Shown piece by piece: positions 12,107-26,076 of a stretch of DNA of 64,000 nt. The DNA is taken from contig NC_056699.1 in the NCBI RefSeq assembly GCF_018831695.1, positions 3,641,492-3,705,491 on the forward strand, read 5' to 3'. Source of the DNA: Puntigrus tetrazona (Eukaryota; Chordata; Actinopteri; Cypriniformes; Cyprinidae). The translations under genes were made by a program, and so were the position numbers. Each line of letters opens with the position of its first letter. The first letter of the stretch is position 1. The notes under the pieces were generated by a model. The model was not told the DNA's origin, did not search any database, and saw only the letters and a program-made list of their open reading frames with translations.

Positions 12107-14277
12107 TCACCTTGTAGTAGAAATAATCTTCCAGATCTATGTTATTTTATAAAGAAAAATAAAAGAAAATGCTGAAAAGGAATTCCAACTTATTTCCAAG
12201 TAATCATTGCTTTCTTTATGATGCTTTCACAGTGACACAAAAAAGGATATAAATCAATAACTAACTGCTTCTTCATGAACGAAGAACACCAACTTCTGAC
12301 ACAAACCAGCTAATACTAAAAAAAACATCACAGAACATATTAAATTCATTGCTAACACTTACTGATGTTACTGCTGTTGTTTTCCCTCCAAGATGATGCC
12401 ACTAGTTTTTACTAACAAGAGAGATTTAACAAACAATGCGGAATTGGGGAAAGGAACAGCTAATTAAATAACCACAGTCATATAGATAACATAAAATAGC
12501 TTACCATTTTTTGATTAGTGAAAAGGGGAAAAAATATAAACATCATTCATAATTAATTAATGGTTTTTCATTGTAGCAATCAGTACCTTGAGGACATGAC
12601 AAAAATGACAACAACCCAAGTAAATGCAACAAACTATTTAATAATCACTCCTATGTTCATTTAATTACGATATTGTGATTAAAAATAATGCAAATGTAGC
12701 ATTTTATCTATATTAAGATTAAGGGGCGAGAAATGCACTGCAAGCGGTAGAAGGAATGACTCTAGAAACATGCACAGAAAACAAATCAGTTCTGCTTGTA
12801 GAACAACATGTCGTGTGTGTCAGAAATATTTCTCTGCCGTTACCTTCACAAGTCTGAAAGAGTGTCTTTCTAATGAAACCAATGACAGTAGAGGCGTGGA
12901 TACGGCAGCCTATAAAACCTCATGCATATGGATGCCTTTCGCCATATGGACGCAAAGACAAGGACATCATCAAGCTACGCGACACCTGGCCACACGATTC
13001 TCTCTTATCGCTTAATATATTCCGTCACCAACTTCCGTGTACACGCGTGTCACTTTAGAACAATAATTAGACATCTGACGCACCATAAGGGGTCTGGGGA
13101 ACATGAACTCCACGAAGTCTTCGGAGGAAAACGAATGTTCATCGTTATGCATTAGGTTGTTTCCAAAGGCCTCTTTCAGCGGGAACAATCTCCATTCGGC
13201 TCGTAAAAGTGATCAGCGCAAGTTCATCCAGCCTGCTGCCTGCCAGTAATGAGAAATGGACACACATAATGGGGCCTGAATGGGTTTAAGTGAGGGCTAC
13301 TGAGTCATATTATCAGAGAGCGCCCAGTCGACTGCCAATAACTTGAAGGATTCCTGTGCAGGTATCGATTCGTCTGTAGGCGCGTTCAACTTTTATCGCA
13401 CTAAAGTTTTATGTGTTGCACGCTCAGCTGATAAATTCTGAGGGATTGAAATGACTGGAAATCAAATGCATGCTGAAGAAGCACAGGAGCGTGCTCCGCG
13501 ACCACACCGCTTGCAGTGTAAGTGTTTTAGCATAAAACGTCCTTGGTATTATTTCAATTGAATAAAATGTGCTTATCCCAAGAATGCCAATAAAAGCAGG
13601 ACAAAAGAGTCCAATTGAATGTTTATTAATGCTTTGTTTTATTATTTATCCAAACAATAACAATCAAGTATTAAGCATAACATCCTCATATACGCAAGTT
13701 TATTCAAATTTTTATTTCTTTTTCAAATACAGCATTCTAATGCTTCAAATAAATGGTATGGTTTAGTCTTTTTTTAAGGAATGCAATCCTTAAGTCAGAT
13801 CACATTCTGGGTGAATCTTTCAATATGTGTTTCAATTTGTGTTAATAATTATAAATAATTAATAAAAATTAATATTTATTAATAACTTATTGGTAAAATC
13901 CAGTTTTCTTATAGGCAGATGACCAAGCAGCATTTTTCCACGAAAAAAAAAAAAAAAAAAAAGATTAGCTGTATTTTACATTTTATAAAGTCATGCCAAA
14001 GTTATTTTGGATGAAAACAGTTAGGCTTTTGACTGTCCCATTGACAGCCAAACAATTTGCACTGTCAAGGTCGAGAAAAACATTGAAAAACATTGTCTGA
14101 ATGCTCCATCTGCCAACAGTAGTTGTAATGTCATGAAGTTTAAACTTTTTGTATAGGAAGACAACAAAAATATCGACTTTACTCAATGACTCATATATTT
14201 TAGATGTTTTCTTTTTACTAGTCGAAAACCTTGTGTTTATTTTTGCCCATAGTGTCTTGCATTAAAATGTAATTTTA
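12107..14277. other. intergenic; complex island at 12720-13520
   Basis: The 12720-13520 part has more CpG and higher complexity than its surroundings. Three overlapping short ORFs there look fortuitous. It could be a regulatory island. An A-run lies at 13944-13962. Confidence 0.35.
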
Positions 14278-14748
14278 CTAAAGTTCCCCTATTATGGATT
14301 GAAAATAAATTTTCACGTAGTGCGTACTGCAGCTCTAATTTAATGAAAACAGTCTACAACCTTTTAAATATGAAAGTGCGCCATGTATAAAGTTATTGTT
14401 TCTCGAAAGAAAGAGTCGACCCTGATTCATTGAAACGAAGTCGTTTTTTAAAACCAATCTCTAGCTGTTTCGTGTTGGCCCCAACATTAGCAAACTGCGC
14501 TCTCAAACCGGTGCTTGAAATGAAAATGAGACCAATCACAGCAGATTAGCGCGAAGGCGAAGGAGGGGTTTGGACAAATGAAACATTAAACAAACAAACG
14601 TTTGGGAGTCGTTGAGTGAATAAAATAAAAATAAATGCATATTACAAGATAATGAAAGTGTTTTTTGACCTTGCATGCATGTCAACCTGTTGTCGTAGCC
14701 TCCAAAAAAAATATGAACCTTTCATTATACATAATAGGGGCACTTTAA
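14278..14748. mobile_element. TIR element, TTAAAGTGCCCC family, copy 1
   Basis: Ends are inverted repeats: the left reads CTAAAGTTCCCCTATTATGG, and the right, reverse-complemented, reads TTAAAGTGCCCCTATTATG. TTAA-like ends suggest a piggyBac- or Kolobok-type TTAA target. It encodes no transposase and is about 471 bases long. A second copy lies at 25006. Confidence 0.85.
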
Positions 14749-17700
14749 TAACAAATAATTTGCTTGACCGATTCATTTACAAAGAACTGCACTACCTGAT
14801 TGATTTGCTAATTAGACCGCACGATGTTTTGTTTGTGTCTGCGTTTATACACAGTCAACGAGGACAATGCAATAGAAATACGTGTGTGTTGATTATCTAT
14901 TATCAATGTTATTGCGCTCACATATTCACACTAAGGTCACAGGTTTGATACCTCTGGAGCGCATACATTACACCAACTGTATACCTCGAATGCACGGCGA
15001 GTCGTGTTGGATTACAGCAGCTGCCAAATGAGCCATTGTGATGTAAAAGCAAACCGCTCAACGGTTTCCAACTATTTTGGCACACCGATCATTGTCAGTG
15101 GTTCTTCTGGGAGTCACATTCATCAGAACTGTTGCTCAGAGGTTGAACCAGAGCAGTTGTGGGAAACTAATTAGAACACCTTGCTATTAATGTGAGGCAC
15201 TTGGAGCTCAGCTTCTGATTATTCATTATTTGCTTGTGTACATCATCTCACAGCTGCTCGATCAGTGTGTTGTTGTCAGAGTATCCCATCTGTTTGGGAT
15301 GTTTAAGACTGAGAGGGCCCTGAGATAGGGAAAGGGCACATCGTTCATATTTCCAAATAAGTTGGACTGAGTCGTCATTCGCAATTGGGTTTTTTTTTTG
15401 TTGCTTTTGTTGTTTTGAGGAAAAAATATGAATTTTTGTCTTTGTTCTTGTCACGTTCTGGTGGTCGAGATTTTGCTGGTTAGTCTGGCAGTTAGTTCCG
15501 TCTAAAAGCATCTTTCCACACTGACGTGCATTCAAAAAGTAGCCGCGCAATTTGACATTATATTATATTACAGTAGATGGTTCGGCAGTGCCTTATTTTT
15601 CAGAGGGCTCTTAACATTGTGAAATGGACAGATTTGACTTTCTGAGAGCACAAACTTTTAGGATGCAAAGTTTTTGAAAACTCAGACATTAGGACTACGT
15701 TTCTGCCCCCACCGAGTATATTTATAGAAACTTCAAAATATAACACTTAATGGCGGCTGGGTGACACACAACAGAAACTTGTTTCAGTGTATAAACCTGA
15801 TGTTGAATGTCAAAAAAATAGATATATTTGAATGAGCTTTCAGCTTGATTTCAGGGTCTTACAATGATGTAAATTGGATGGTATGGTATGGTATAGAATA
15901 TGGTATTGTGAGCAAGATCTGCTTTGCACTAAGACTAAATCGCATTGGTCTACTTAGGGAACCTTTTCATTTCAATGAATTCGTACCCTGGAGAACAGCC
16001 CGGAAACTAGTGTTTTCTGCTCTTCTCATATTTGATAACTACTAAGATTTATGAATCTTATGAACTTTATGACTAGAGTGCTATCCTTTTGGGGAGTTTC
16101 TTAGATTAAATCAGCTCACTTTTGAGAGTCATTCTTATCTCAATATGGTGAAAATAAATTAAATGAAATCACTACTTTTACTACTACTACTAATATTAAT
16201 AATAATAATAATAAAAATAAACCCGTGATTCAACACAAGAACACAATCATCTCATTAAAATTATTAACACACACACAATCGCACACAAACACGTAACCAG
16301 AATTTAATTTAGCCATTAATCACAATTTAATCATAATCATAATAATAATTATTTAAAATAATTATTGAGAAAATATGTCCAAAATATTTTTTGACTATAA
16401 TGTGAAATGAAACTATTATGTAATTTACATTCAATAACATTTCAAAATCATCGATTCGAAATTACTAATAATGATATAAATAATGCGACCTTCGTGTATG
16501 CTATATGCTCATATGGATTGGCTTATATTGGACATTGTGGCATAATTATCAATCGATGGGTAGTTAGGCTAATCAGAACACCAATAAACAATATTATTTA
16601 TGATTTAGTGGAATCTTTTTCAATGTAAGCAATTAAAGCTAATGATTTATGTGTGACAAACAAGAAAGGCACCGCATCAATAGGTTTTAGGTCAATTTAT
16701 TCGTATACCTTCATATGTTAAAGGTCAAGGCTCTGTTTGCCTCAAGAGCCACTTCAGAGGAAAAAAGCATTAAAACATACGTCTCTAAACATAGACAGGG
16801 CGAGAAAAGCACTCTGGAGAAAATCACCGTGGCTATATGATCGTAAGTCACTGAGCTGGAAATATAAGCAACAGCAAACAGCATCTAATCCATCATTCCA
16901 CAAGAACACAGAGGATCTTTTGACCCGATCGTCTTTGCCGCTAATTACCGCTGTTGGCCCTTGCATTTAGCAAACAAACGCACCGATTTATCTAACGAAT
17001 CCTGCGAGAACTTTCAGATCTCTTTCAGTGACAGTAAACATAATATATTTCAGGTCCAGCAGCAGCTTGAAAAAGGCAAATGGTATCAAATATCAATAAA
17101 GCGCCGCAGTCAAAAGCTCATGACTAATTAACTGGCAAAAGGGATAGCTGTTTTATTAAGATCATATATCTGCTTTGCTCTCGTGCTGTGAAACTCAAGG
17201 CTTCACCATAAAACAAAAAATAAAATGCATTCATGCATAGAATCTTGTTAAATTGCATTTTGTGATTAATCTTTATAAGCCAAAACGTAAACCTCGCTGA
17301 CCCGTATTTATGATATGCACTTTGGACTGTGCAGGGTAGTGTGTAAAAAAAAAAAAAAAAAATGGCTAACAATACTGTATATATTTGGGAACTAAATGCC
17401 TGCCTGAGGAAAGCGTGCAAGAAAAAAGTTGATACTTGTTCCTTTAATAGCCATATTTGCTCGGTCGACCTTTGCTCAGTTTGTGCTCAGTGCTTCCGTC
17501 GAGTGTGTGATTGTCAACGGAGTTTAAACTGACATTTGAAGGCAAGCCATGCGAGATGTGATTCATCACAGCAGATTGAGGCCTTACATAAGAATGTCCT
17601 TCAAAAATGTGTGATGCAAGTTTACCTTATCTTCCCTGGTTTGACAACATGAAGTTTGAAGTCAACAAGCAGAGGCGTTTACGACCTGTTTTAGAGCTTT

Positions 17701-17936
17701 ACAGTTTATTAAGCATAAAAAATAAATAAATAAACATGATATCCACTGGGAAGCGACTGACTTATGAAAAGTTGTCAGTATGAAGGATCGGCAACTCCTC
17801 TTGGTATTGAAAATCGCTTTTTTTTGTATTGTGGTCAGTGTTAGTTTAGCAAAACTTAGGCACTATAACAGTTTGTAGTTTGACATTGTGTTTACTTTTA
17901 TTTTAGTTTTTGTTATTATTTAGCATAGTTATGTTG

Positions 17937-17938
<2 letters not shown>
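14749..17938. other. intergenic, no gene seen
   Basis: Contains a complex patch at 15060-15250 with several TAAT homeodomain-type cores, and (AAT)n at about 16195-16215. ORFs are short and unrecognised. Confidence 0.4.

Positions 17939-18002
<64 letters not shown>
17939..18002. repeat. (TA)n microsatellite
   Basis: About 31 AT units followed by a short CA run. Confidence 0.97.
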
Positions 18003-18009
<7 letters not shown>

Positions 18010-18267
18010 TTCATATATTGTACATATTGTGTATATATGTAATTTTTATATAGTTTTTAGGTACCTGATGATGTGCCAACATAAGTAGACGATGTATGTA
18101 TTTTATTTATTAATATATATGTGAAGTTTTAGTTTTAGTATTTTATTTCATTTTTGTATTTACTATTATTTTTTATTTTTTGGTTAGTTAGTTACTCATC
18201 CAGTCCATAGCTATTGTAGTATCAAGCTAAAATAAATTAAATGAAGCCTTACCAACTAGATGTTTTG

Positions 18268-18268
<1 letters not shown>
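18003..18268. other. intergenic, AT-rich
   Basis: Nothing recognised between two microsatellites. Confidence 0.4.

Positions 18269-18332
<64 letters not shown>
18269..18332. repeat. (ATT)n microsatellite
   Basis: About 21 trinucleotide units. Confidence 0.97.
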
Positions 18333-18333
<1 letters not shown>

Positions 18334-19204
18334 CATTACTATTAGTAGTAGTTGTTGTTCCGTTATGAGCCAGTGATTGATTGAGTATATATGTACGTAT
18401 TTTTAAAAACATGTAAGTGGCAAGCTGTGGCTAGCTTGTTGGTCACGGTGCGAGTTGACTGATGTGTTTGGGGGGAAAGCTGTCATTGAAACTTTCACAT
18501 TGAGTCAAGGACACCACAGGGTTGTATTTGCTGAAAAGGGAAGACAAGGGTGACAGCATGCCGCTGAGTGAGCCAGGTATTTATATGTATGTATATATGT
18601 ATCCCTGACATAGCAAGTGTAGTTTAGAATCTGACATGCACCATAAAAAGCTGACATGCATCAACTTGAGCATGTATACCATGTGTGTGTGTGTGTATTG
18701 GAGTTTGTGTACTAGATCGTTGCACCTGGCTGGTGGATGTCTCGAGGGCCAAGTATGTGACAGATCGTGATGATACGCAGCATATGTGTGCCCTCGGAGA
18801 CAGCTCTGTGTACACTTGAATATAAGAGCCCTCATACTTGGCTGGCAGCAAATCAATTTTGAAGGCCTTTTGATGCCAAAAAACAAACAAAAAAAACTTA
18901 ATCTAATTGTTGTTTATTAAAGCTCCCGCTGTGCGACCAATCACAGAGAGGAGGTGATTCATTGTTGACAGGAAGCACATACACCGCTGAATTAAGGCTA
19001 GACAGTGTGACTTGATTAATGATTAATTAAGCAGTTCACATTAATAACATGCCAGGCAAAACACATCCGACAAGGTGCTATCGGCCCTCATCATTATCAC
19101 CTTTAGTGTGACCGTAAAAAAAGTGAAGTTTGATGTGATATGCTGTTTTGACATGCGTTGTGAAGATTTTGTCACTTCTTTACTTTGGCAAAGATTATAT
19201 ACAT
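18333..19204. other. intergenic; homeodomain-site cluster at 18900-19130
   Basis: CTTGATTAATGATTAATTAA (19011-19030) contains several overlapping TAAT/ATTA cores in a complex non-repetitive stretch, which is typical of enhancers. Unsupported by any conservation data. Confidence 0.3.
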
Positions 19205-19502
19205 CAATCACTTTCATTTATATAGCTCTATATAACATTATGTAACAATACAGATTGTGTCAAAGCACTGAACAGTAAATGCAGAGACGGTTTGTGTAAT
19301 CAAATTGACATTAATCACTGGAAATTAAATGTCCCTAACTAAGCAAGCCAGAAGTGACAGAGGCAAGGAACCAAAACCCCATCCAGGATAGAATGGAGAA
19401 AAAAAATAAAATGACTTTGCAGAAATTAGGCTCAGTTGGGGGCCAGTTCGAACCACCACTTAACTCCAGTTCATGTCAGATTGTGTAAATGATTTATTGT
19501 AT

Positions 19503-19555
<53 letters not shown>

Positions 19556-19972
19556 TGCTTTCCGTGATCTGTCCGCGGGGCAAAGCTAGGTGTTGGTGCT
19601 GTTTGGTGATGTTCCACCAAATGATCTGAATACAAACTGAGAAACAGAATACGAAAGAAACAGACTAATATTAGCACTGATGCCATTATTTTTACAATGT
19701 GACAAGTACATTGTGTGTTATGGGGAGTGTTCTTAGTTCAGGCTGATTTAATTAATGCTGCCTAACAATCCTTTAATGGATTTGAATAATAGAAGCGTAT
19801 TAGTGTGTTATGTGCAAGACAGTTTGAAGGCGGGTCTTTAATCTAGATTTAGACTGAAAGAGTGTGTCTGCCTCCTGAACAGTGTTAGGTAGATTGTTCC
19901 AAAGTTTGGGTGCTAAATAAGAAAAGGATCTGCCACCCGCAGTCGGTTTTGCTATTCTAGGTATTATCAAAA
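19205..19972 (+). repeat. large cyprinid dispersed repeat, internally deleted
   Basis: The left part (ATTTATATAGCTCTATATAA, AATACAGATTGTGTCAAAGC, GGCAAGGAACCAAAACCCC) and the right part (TTTAATCTAGATTTAGACTG, AAAGGATCTGCCACCCGCAG) match blocks of one repeat that I recognise as abundant in cyprinid genomes. A (GT)n run sits in the middle where the interior is missing. Confidence 0.65.
19504..19554. repeat. (GT)n microsatellite
   Basis: About 25 GT units, inside the dispersed repeat. Confidence 0.97.
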
Positions 19973-21190
19973 TATATACTTTATTTATTTATTGACTAAT
20001 TTATTAATTTATTCATTGAAAAATGACATTGAAAACCGATTAATTTGTATGTCACTTGTATTGTTGAGCATGTTAATAATGCAGTAATTAATTAATCTAA
20101 ATATGAACAGAATGTGAACATTCAAGCCTTTTAATTTCATGCTTAGAACCAAAGCAATATAATTAACTTTTTATAGTAGTAAATAAATGTATTTTAAACC
20201 TTTTACCTTTTGTATCATATACATCAGAGATTATCTTGATGGAAAAAAATATTCAAATTATTTAATGCAGTTGAAAAAGTAAAGATTTTAAAACAAACAA
20301 ACAATTGTTTAAAGAAGAAACTGAAACTTGAAAAGGAAGGAAAAAAAATATGTTTAGGATAAGTGAGTGGCATACGTATGCTGATTAATGTTAGAAGCAT
20401 TTCGAGTGGTTTTCATTTATTTATTTATGATTTAAGGGAGATTTTTTTAAACACCTTTAGTGTTTATGCGCGGTGAATTCAAGGCCTTTTTTGTGAAATT
20501 TGCCAGAAAATGTATCAATATCACCTCATTTGTTATACTGATGAGACTGCATAGCTTTACACACATGATGAAATTCATTCAATACAGTCCAGCTTTTTTT
20601 TTAGGAATATTGTCACAGTTCTCAAAGACTAGTCAACACTCTGCCACGCATTACATGCCTCCATTTACTCCACACAAGCACAAATCAAAGAAACAAAGAG
20701 AAATACCTCCAAAGCTGGTTATTTACGGTCAATTAGAATTAAACGTTTCCATACGTGGAGAAACAGGCAACAATGATCCAGCATGTGTAAGGCTTATCCC
20801 CGTTACTCCATCCAAACTTATTCAAGTCGAGGATTCAAGCACGAACAGTTTGAGAACCTGAATTACAGCATTTCTGCAAAAGCCGTAAGCTGTTTCTAAG
20901 CCCAACCTTTCCAATTCCCCAGCTCACATGTATCGAGACACACAAACCCATCAATGACTATAGTGATCCTTTCACAGCAGGAAATGGCTTTGCATGCTCC
21001 AGACCCGAAAGCACAAGCCATTCTGGTGGAGGAAAATGAAATATTTAAAACTTACCAATAGCTTTTTCCTAACTGGATTGATGTGGCCAAGCAGTTCCGT
21101 CTTATCATCACAAGCCACACTTTATTGCCTGGCCTACCTCGACGAAAATTAAAAGCACCTAGAGCCCTTTGATATTTTCATGGTTGTTTA
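19973..21190. other. intergenic, no gene seen
   Basis: Holds a 133-codon ATG-started plus-strand ORF (20460-20861) of low-complexity composition with no domain, signal or splice context. I treat it as chance. The 20750-21000 part is fairly complex. Confidence 0.35.
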
Positions 21191-21247
<57 letters not shown>

Positions 21248-21261
21248 ATGTATGTATGTAT

Positions 21262-21331
<70 letters not shown>
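21191..21331. repeat. compound (TA)n(TATG)n(TA)n microsatellite
   Basis: Two long AT tracts flank a short TATG tract at about 21241-21268. ORFs translated as IYIY come from it and are not genes. Confidence 0.97.
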
Positions 21332-21333
<2 letters not shown>

Positions 21334-21486
21334 CTTAGTAACTGTCTTAAAGCATAAACACACACGTTTAGGCTTCTGTACATGCATATTTTTTTATTCT
21401 ACTGACATAATTCTTCTGAAATATTGCCTAGCTCTTCACTCATGAAAGCCTCTACATCTTATGATCAATTCTGATTATAATTTCCC

Positions 21487-21524
21487 CACACACGCACGCA
21501 CACACACACACACACACACACACA
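21487..21524. repeat. (CA)n microsatellite
   Basis: About 18 units with an interrupted CG-containing start. Confidence 0.95.
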
Positions 21525-22217
21525 GGGAACTAATTGTAATAAAATAAAATGCATTTATTGTATACATTTGTTCACTGTGAAAAAACAATTAATTCAGATA
21601 AAAGTATGAACATGGCATGAGTATCACTAGCTGTTAAGGACCAAAAAAACTACAGTTGATTTTCTAAAATATTGAATCAAATTAGACTCATTAACAATAA
21701 CTTAAACCCTCTTAAATGTATTTAAATAACATTATTTTCCACTAAATACATCCTACCTGTTTCTCACTTGTTTTAATTATGAATCACTGACAAATATGCA
21801 TCATATTAAGTTTATTATGTTAAAACACTCCAAAATATGGACCTTTCAAAGTAATTTGTAGTATCTTTTTTAACTGTGAAATAAACTTTTATGGTTTTCC
21901 AACCTGAGGGCTTGAGCAGTTGATCGTCACCTTAATTAGCCTTTCTCTAAGAGACTTACACACATATAACAAGACCATAAAGTACTTCACTAAGTGTTTT
22001 GAAGTTGTATATTCATCTAATGACATCATTAATTTTTCAGATTTACAACCCTTCCTGAAACATTTGTGCTGACGCATATTTCCTCAGTTTATTGTCTGCT
22101 GTAGTAAGTAGTGTCATTTTTTGGAACGAAGCAAATGTGTTTAATTTTGAGGTTTCAACCCTTGCTTCTGGTAGACACAATTCATTCAACCTGTCTAGTA
22201 CATGTTCGATCACACTC
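21525..22217. other. intergenic, no gene seen
   Basis: AT-rich; no supported feature. Confidence 0.4.
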
Positions 22218-22301
22218 TCACACACACACACACACACACATTACAAAGTAACACATTCAAACAGAAAATTTGATGTGACAATGAGTAATAATAAACCCAA
22301 A

Positions 22302-22347
<46 letters not shown>

Positions 22348-22352
22348 TCTCT
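22218..22352. repeat. (CA)n and (CT)n microsatellites
   Basis: A (CA)n run at about 22218-22241 and a (CT)n run at about 22305-22352, separated by unique sequence. Confidence 0.93.
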
Positions 22353-22829
22353 GTTAAACTTCCTCCAATTTTGTCAAGATCATTATGATGAAATTTGAAG
22401 AAACATCAAGCAATAACACTAAGTTTCTCACTGTGCTTGTGAACCAAATAATATTTTCAAAAACATCATTCATTGTACACTAACTTGTCAACAGTGAATA
22501 AATAACAGCATTTTTATTTTTTAGTACAATGCCTATATTTATTATGTTTGAGTGTATAATAAAGTGTAAAGAAATATAAAGTATATAAAGTATGAAGTAA
22601 AAAAATAACCAGCATCATCAATATTAAATATATTCATAGTTGAGGGAAAGGTTTCAGTCTATATGCATTTTAAAAACAGTCTATGGTTAGCGTATGCTTT
22701 TTGAATTACAAACTGCCCAATTAATGTACATAATTCTATAATCTGAGTATATTTATGAATGCAAGTACATTTTTTGTTAATCTGTCAATCAATTTCCCTT
22801 ACAAGCTAAATAAATAATAAATAAATGCA

Positions 22830-22832
<3 letters not shown>
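22353..22832. other. intergenic, AT-rich
   Basis: No supported feature. Confidence 0.4.

Positions 22833-22905
<73 letters not shown>
22833..22905. repeat. (AT)n(AC)n microsatellite
   Basis: About 27 AT units followed by about 9 AC units. Confidence 0.96.
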
Positions 22906-23929
22906 TATATACATAAATATATACATAAATACAATAAATATACACATTGTGTCTCATTATTATTATACAGATACTGTATCATAATTAGAAGCATATTTAA
23001 GATATTATGGGGTTAAAATGCATTTATAAATGTCATTATTTCTACCGATGGGTTTCTCTACCTCAGTGAAATATAATTAAAGTCAAGAATCGCACCCACA
23101 TTCACAGTAAACCTTTGATTACAATATGTTTTCCTGAGAGGAACATTTAATATATTCTGTGCTGTAGGGACAAGGAGGTTCAAAAATTAGGATTTCACGG
23201 TTGATGACTTTGATTCAGATAAGCTGTAATCCCTATTTAAATCCTGCATAATGACTTCACTATTGCATTTTATTGTATTTATAGCTCATCCGCCACAAGA
23301 CTTGTATAAAACGAGTATTTTTATTCTGAAGTGTACCAAAGTGGTCTAACATAGCAGCAGCACCAGAGGCCTTTGGATCAACGAACCAAAGCAGGGGGAT
23401 TGACACCGAGACGGTAATGAAGCTCACGGGTGTTTGAATACAGCAGCATCTGATTAATCCCATATTGAGCTACATGCGGAGCGCAGAGCTTGTCTGTTTC
23501 TGCGTGTGTCTTAGGTTTCAGAAACAGCATTCATTTCAACCAATCAGTCTTTAGGGTTAGCTTAGGCTTACGGTCTACAGAACCATTCGCATCATCTTCT
23601 CATTTGCCATTCTCAGACTTGGCATGAGAACACCGAGACTGCGATGTATTTGCAGAACGAGATCCAATGCTTGTTTCTTACTAATTTTAGTGCACTGGCT
23701 CCAAAAATAGTGCCTGTTTTGCGTGAGCATGTCACAATTTCTCATAAAACATTATGCATTTTGTGCCATTTTTGCTTTTTGCAACCATTTATAAGTCCCA
23801 TATACACATACGTGTATACATTTATGAAGAATGTTGCGTTTATATATTAAATCTTTAATATGAATTTTATGAACTAATATGAATATAAATATTTTATATG
23901 TAATCGCAATGAATCATTTGACAGCACAA

Positions 23930-23960
<31 letters not shown>

Positions 23961-25005
23961 TATATTATTATTTAATTGTATTTGCAGTCAAGTTTTGATG
24001 ATGATGATTATTGGACATTTATGCTGTAAGATAGATAAGGTTTTATAAGTTTCGACCCCAAAGAATAATGTATGCTAAAAAGATTCATATAGAACATTTT
24101 GACTCTTGGGTTCTTGAACTTGAAATGCTCTGAAAGAACATAGAGTTCATCACAAAAATCTCCACAGAGATTAAATGCTTAAGTAATAAGGTTCTGTCTG
24201 TGAAATCATGCTTAATTTTTTTTTTTACTCGTTTCTTGGGAGAACAATAAAAAAAAGAAACCGCAATGCTGTGCTCCCAGTTTGTCGGAGAGAAACTTGC
24301 TGAAAACATCTCTAAGGTGTTGCAGTGTATATATTTTTTCCGCTGAAGAGGGCTATTGGTGTCACCTCCGCCTGCAAAATTGAAAGAGGAAAACAGATTG
24401 CTCAAGCCACTCCCATGCGTTTGATCATGAGCGGCCTATTCAGAAAAACAGAAAAGAAGCCACTCTGACAGTTTGGAGGACAACTTTCTCAGACTGTTGC
24501 GTCTCATCTTTCAAAAGACGCAACAATGCCTTTCAGGGTGGCTTTACCTCAACAGCTGGGCTTGTAAATTATTCTTCAGACTTACACCATGTACTGGCTT
24601 CTTTCCACTTTCTGTGCCCTCTTTTCTCTCTCCGTGTCTTTCTTTTCTTCGAACAAAACCCTACTCAGCAGCCTGGCAGAGATCACAGGTGGAGGGGTAA
24701 TGAGATACATTTGCTTTCCTGTGCTCAGCTATACCTGGTGTGGAAAGAGATGTAATTCATTATTGAGTCGACCCTGGAGACTGTTGCTGAGGGAGGAACT
24801 GTGCGAGTGATTGACGGGATGGGAGACAGCGACATCATAGAGTTGGTGGAGAAGATCGCCAGATAGACAAACTGACCGGTCTAACAGCTCATTTATTGTC
24901 CATTGATTCCATACACATAATCCATCAGTGATATCAATGCAGATGACAAAGAATTCAAAGCCAGGTATAGAAAATATGCTGCGTTCTGTTACGAACATTC
25001 TGTTA
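22906..25005. other. intergenic, no gene seen
   Basis: Includes a (CA)n tract at 23932-23960. ORFs are short and unrecognised. Confidence 0.4.
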
Positions 25006-25440
25006 TTAAAGTGCCCCTATTATGGATTTTTTTCGAAAATGAGCTTTCATTCAGTGTGTAACACAGCTCTAAATGAATGAAGAAAAAAAACATCCTGCAA
25101 AGTTTTAAATCTGTATAAAGTTATTGGCTCTCAAAAGAAAGAGTTGACTTTGATGTTGACGTCAACATGAAAGATTAACCCGCTTGTTGGTCTTTTCACG
25201 TTGGTCTGAATGAAAATGCAAATTAATTCACTAGGTGCTGCTTTTGGAGTTTTAGAAGCTTAAAAAGCGGTCAATCACTGGAGGGGCTTGGAAAAATGAA
25301 TCGTTGAGCGAATCGTTTGGGATTTTATTATAATAACATCATATTAATTAATATTATAATAAAATAAAAGCGTTTTTTGAACTTGCAAGCATGTCAACCT
25401 GCTGTTTGGGACCTTTCATTACCCAGAATCGGGCTCTTCG
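25006..25440. mobile_element. TIR element, TTAAAGTGCCCC family, copy 2 with decayed 3' end
   Basis: Starts TTAAAGTGCCCCTATTATGG and shares internal blocks with the copy at 14278: CACAGCTCTAAAT, TATAAAGTTATTGGCTCTC, AAAGAAAGAGT and GCATGTCAACCTG. The right inverted repeat is degenerate after GACCTTTCATTA. Confidence 0.8.
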
Positions 25441-25835
25441 TGATCTCCGATAACGTTCTCAAAATGTTAGCACAAAAATGTTATTTATACATCATCCACG
25501 AAACGCTCCCTAAAAGATTATTTTTACTTAGTGCAGGGGAAAAATACCAACAAAAAAAACAATTTATTCAAAATATACATTTTTGTGTGTTTGACAGAAG
25601 CTGGAAACACCCAGGTTTGGATAAACTTGAGAGTGGATAAATGATGACAGAACGTTTTGACATTCTAAAAAGTAACTTAAAAAGTAAAGTAAACTTGCAA
25701 CTGCATGAAAAGTAGCATATCTCCCCGAAACCAATTCTTCTGAATCAAAGTAACTTTGCAAGTAAACAGTCCGCTAATTCTCTAGTGACAGTTAGTTCAC
25801 ATGTAGTGACTAAGTCAACAAAACATACCTGGCTT
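25441..25835. other. intergenic, no gene seen
   Basis: Nothing recognised. Confidence 0.4.
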
Positions 25836-26076
25836 GGGCCTGGTTTCACAAACTGAGCTTAGTTTAAGCCAGGACTAAGCCTTAGTTAAATTAAGATATT
25901 TAAGTAACTTTTACAAAAATCCCTTAAATGAATACATTACTGGTGTGCATCTCGACCGAGAAAACTGACACTGATATATTATAAAATATGCCAGAGCGGG
26001 GATATTTTCAGTGGAGAGAGCTCAAACATGCATTTTAGTCTGAGACTATCTTAAGCCTTGTCTGTGAAACCAGGGG
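25836..26076. mobile_element. TIR element with CCTGGTTTCACA ends
   Basis: Left end CCTGGTTTCACAAACTGAGC; the right end reverse-complemented reads CCTGGTTTCACAGACAAGGC. The interior (TTAGTTTAAGCCAGGACTAA, ATGCATTTTAGTCTGAGACT) matches a dispersed repeat that I recognise from cyprinids. No coding capacity. Confidence 0.75.

Noticed and set aside
20460..20861. 133-codon plus-strand ORF
   Set aside because: No domain, signal peptide, splice context or codon pattern suggesting selection; length is plausible by chance in a 64 kb window.
21159..21445. ORFs of IYIYIY repeats
   Set aside because: Translations of a (TA)n microsatellite.
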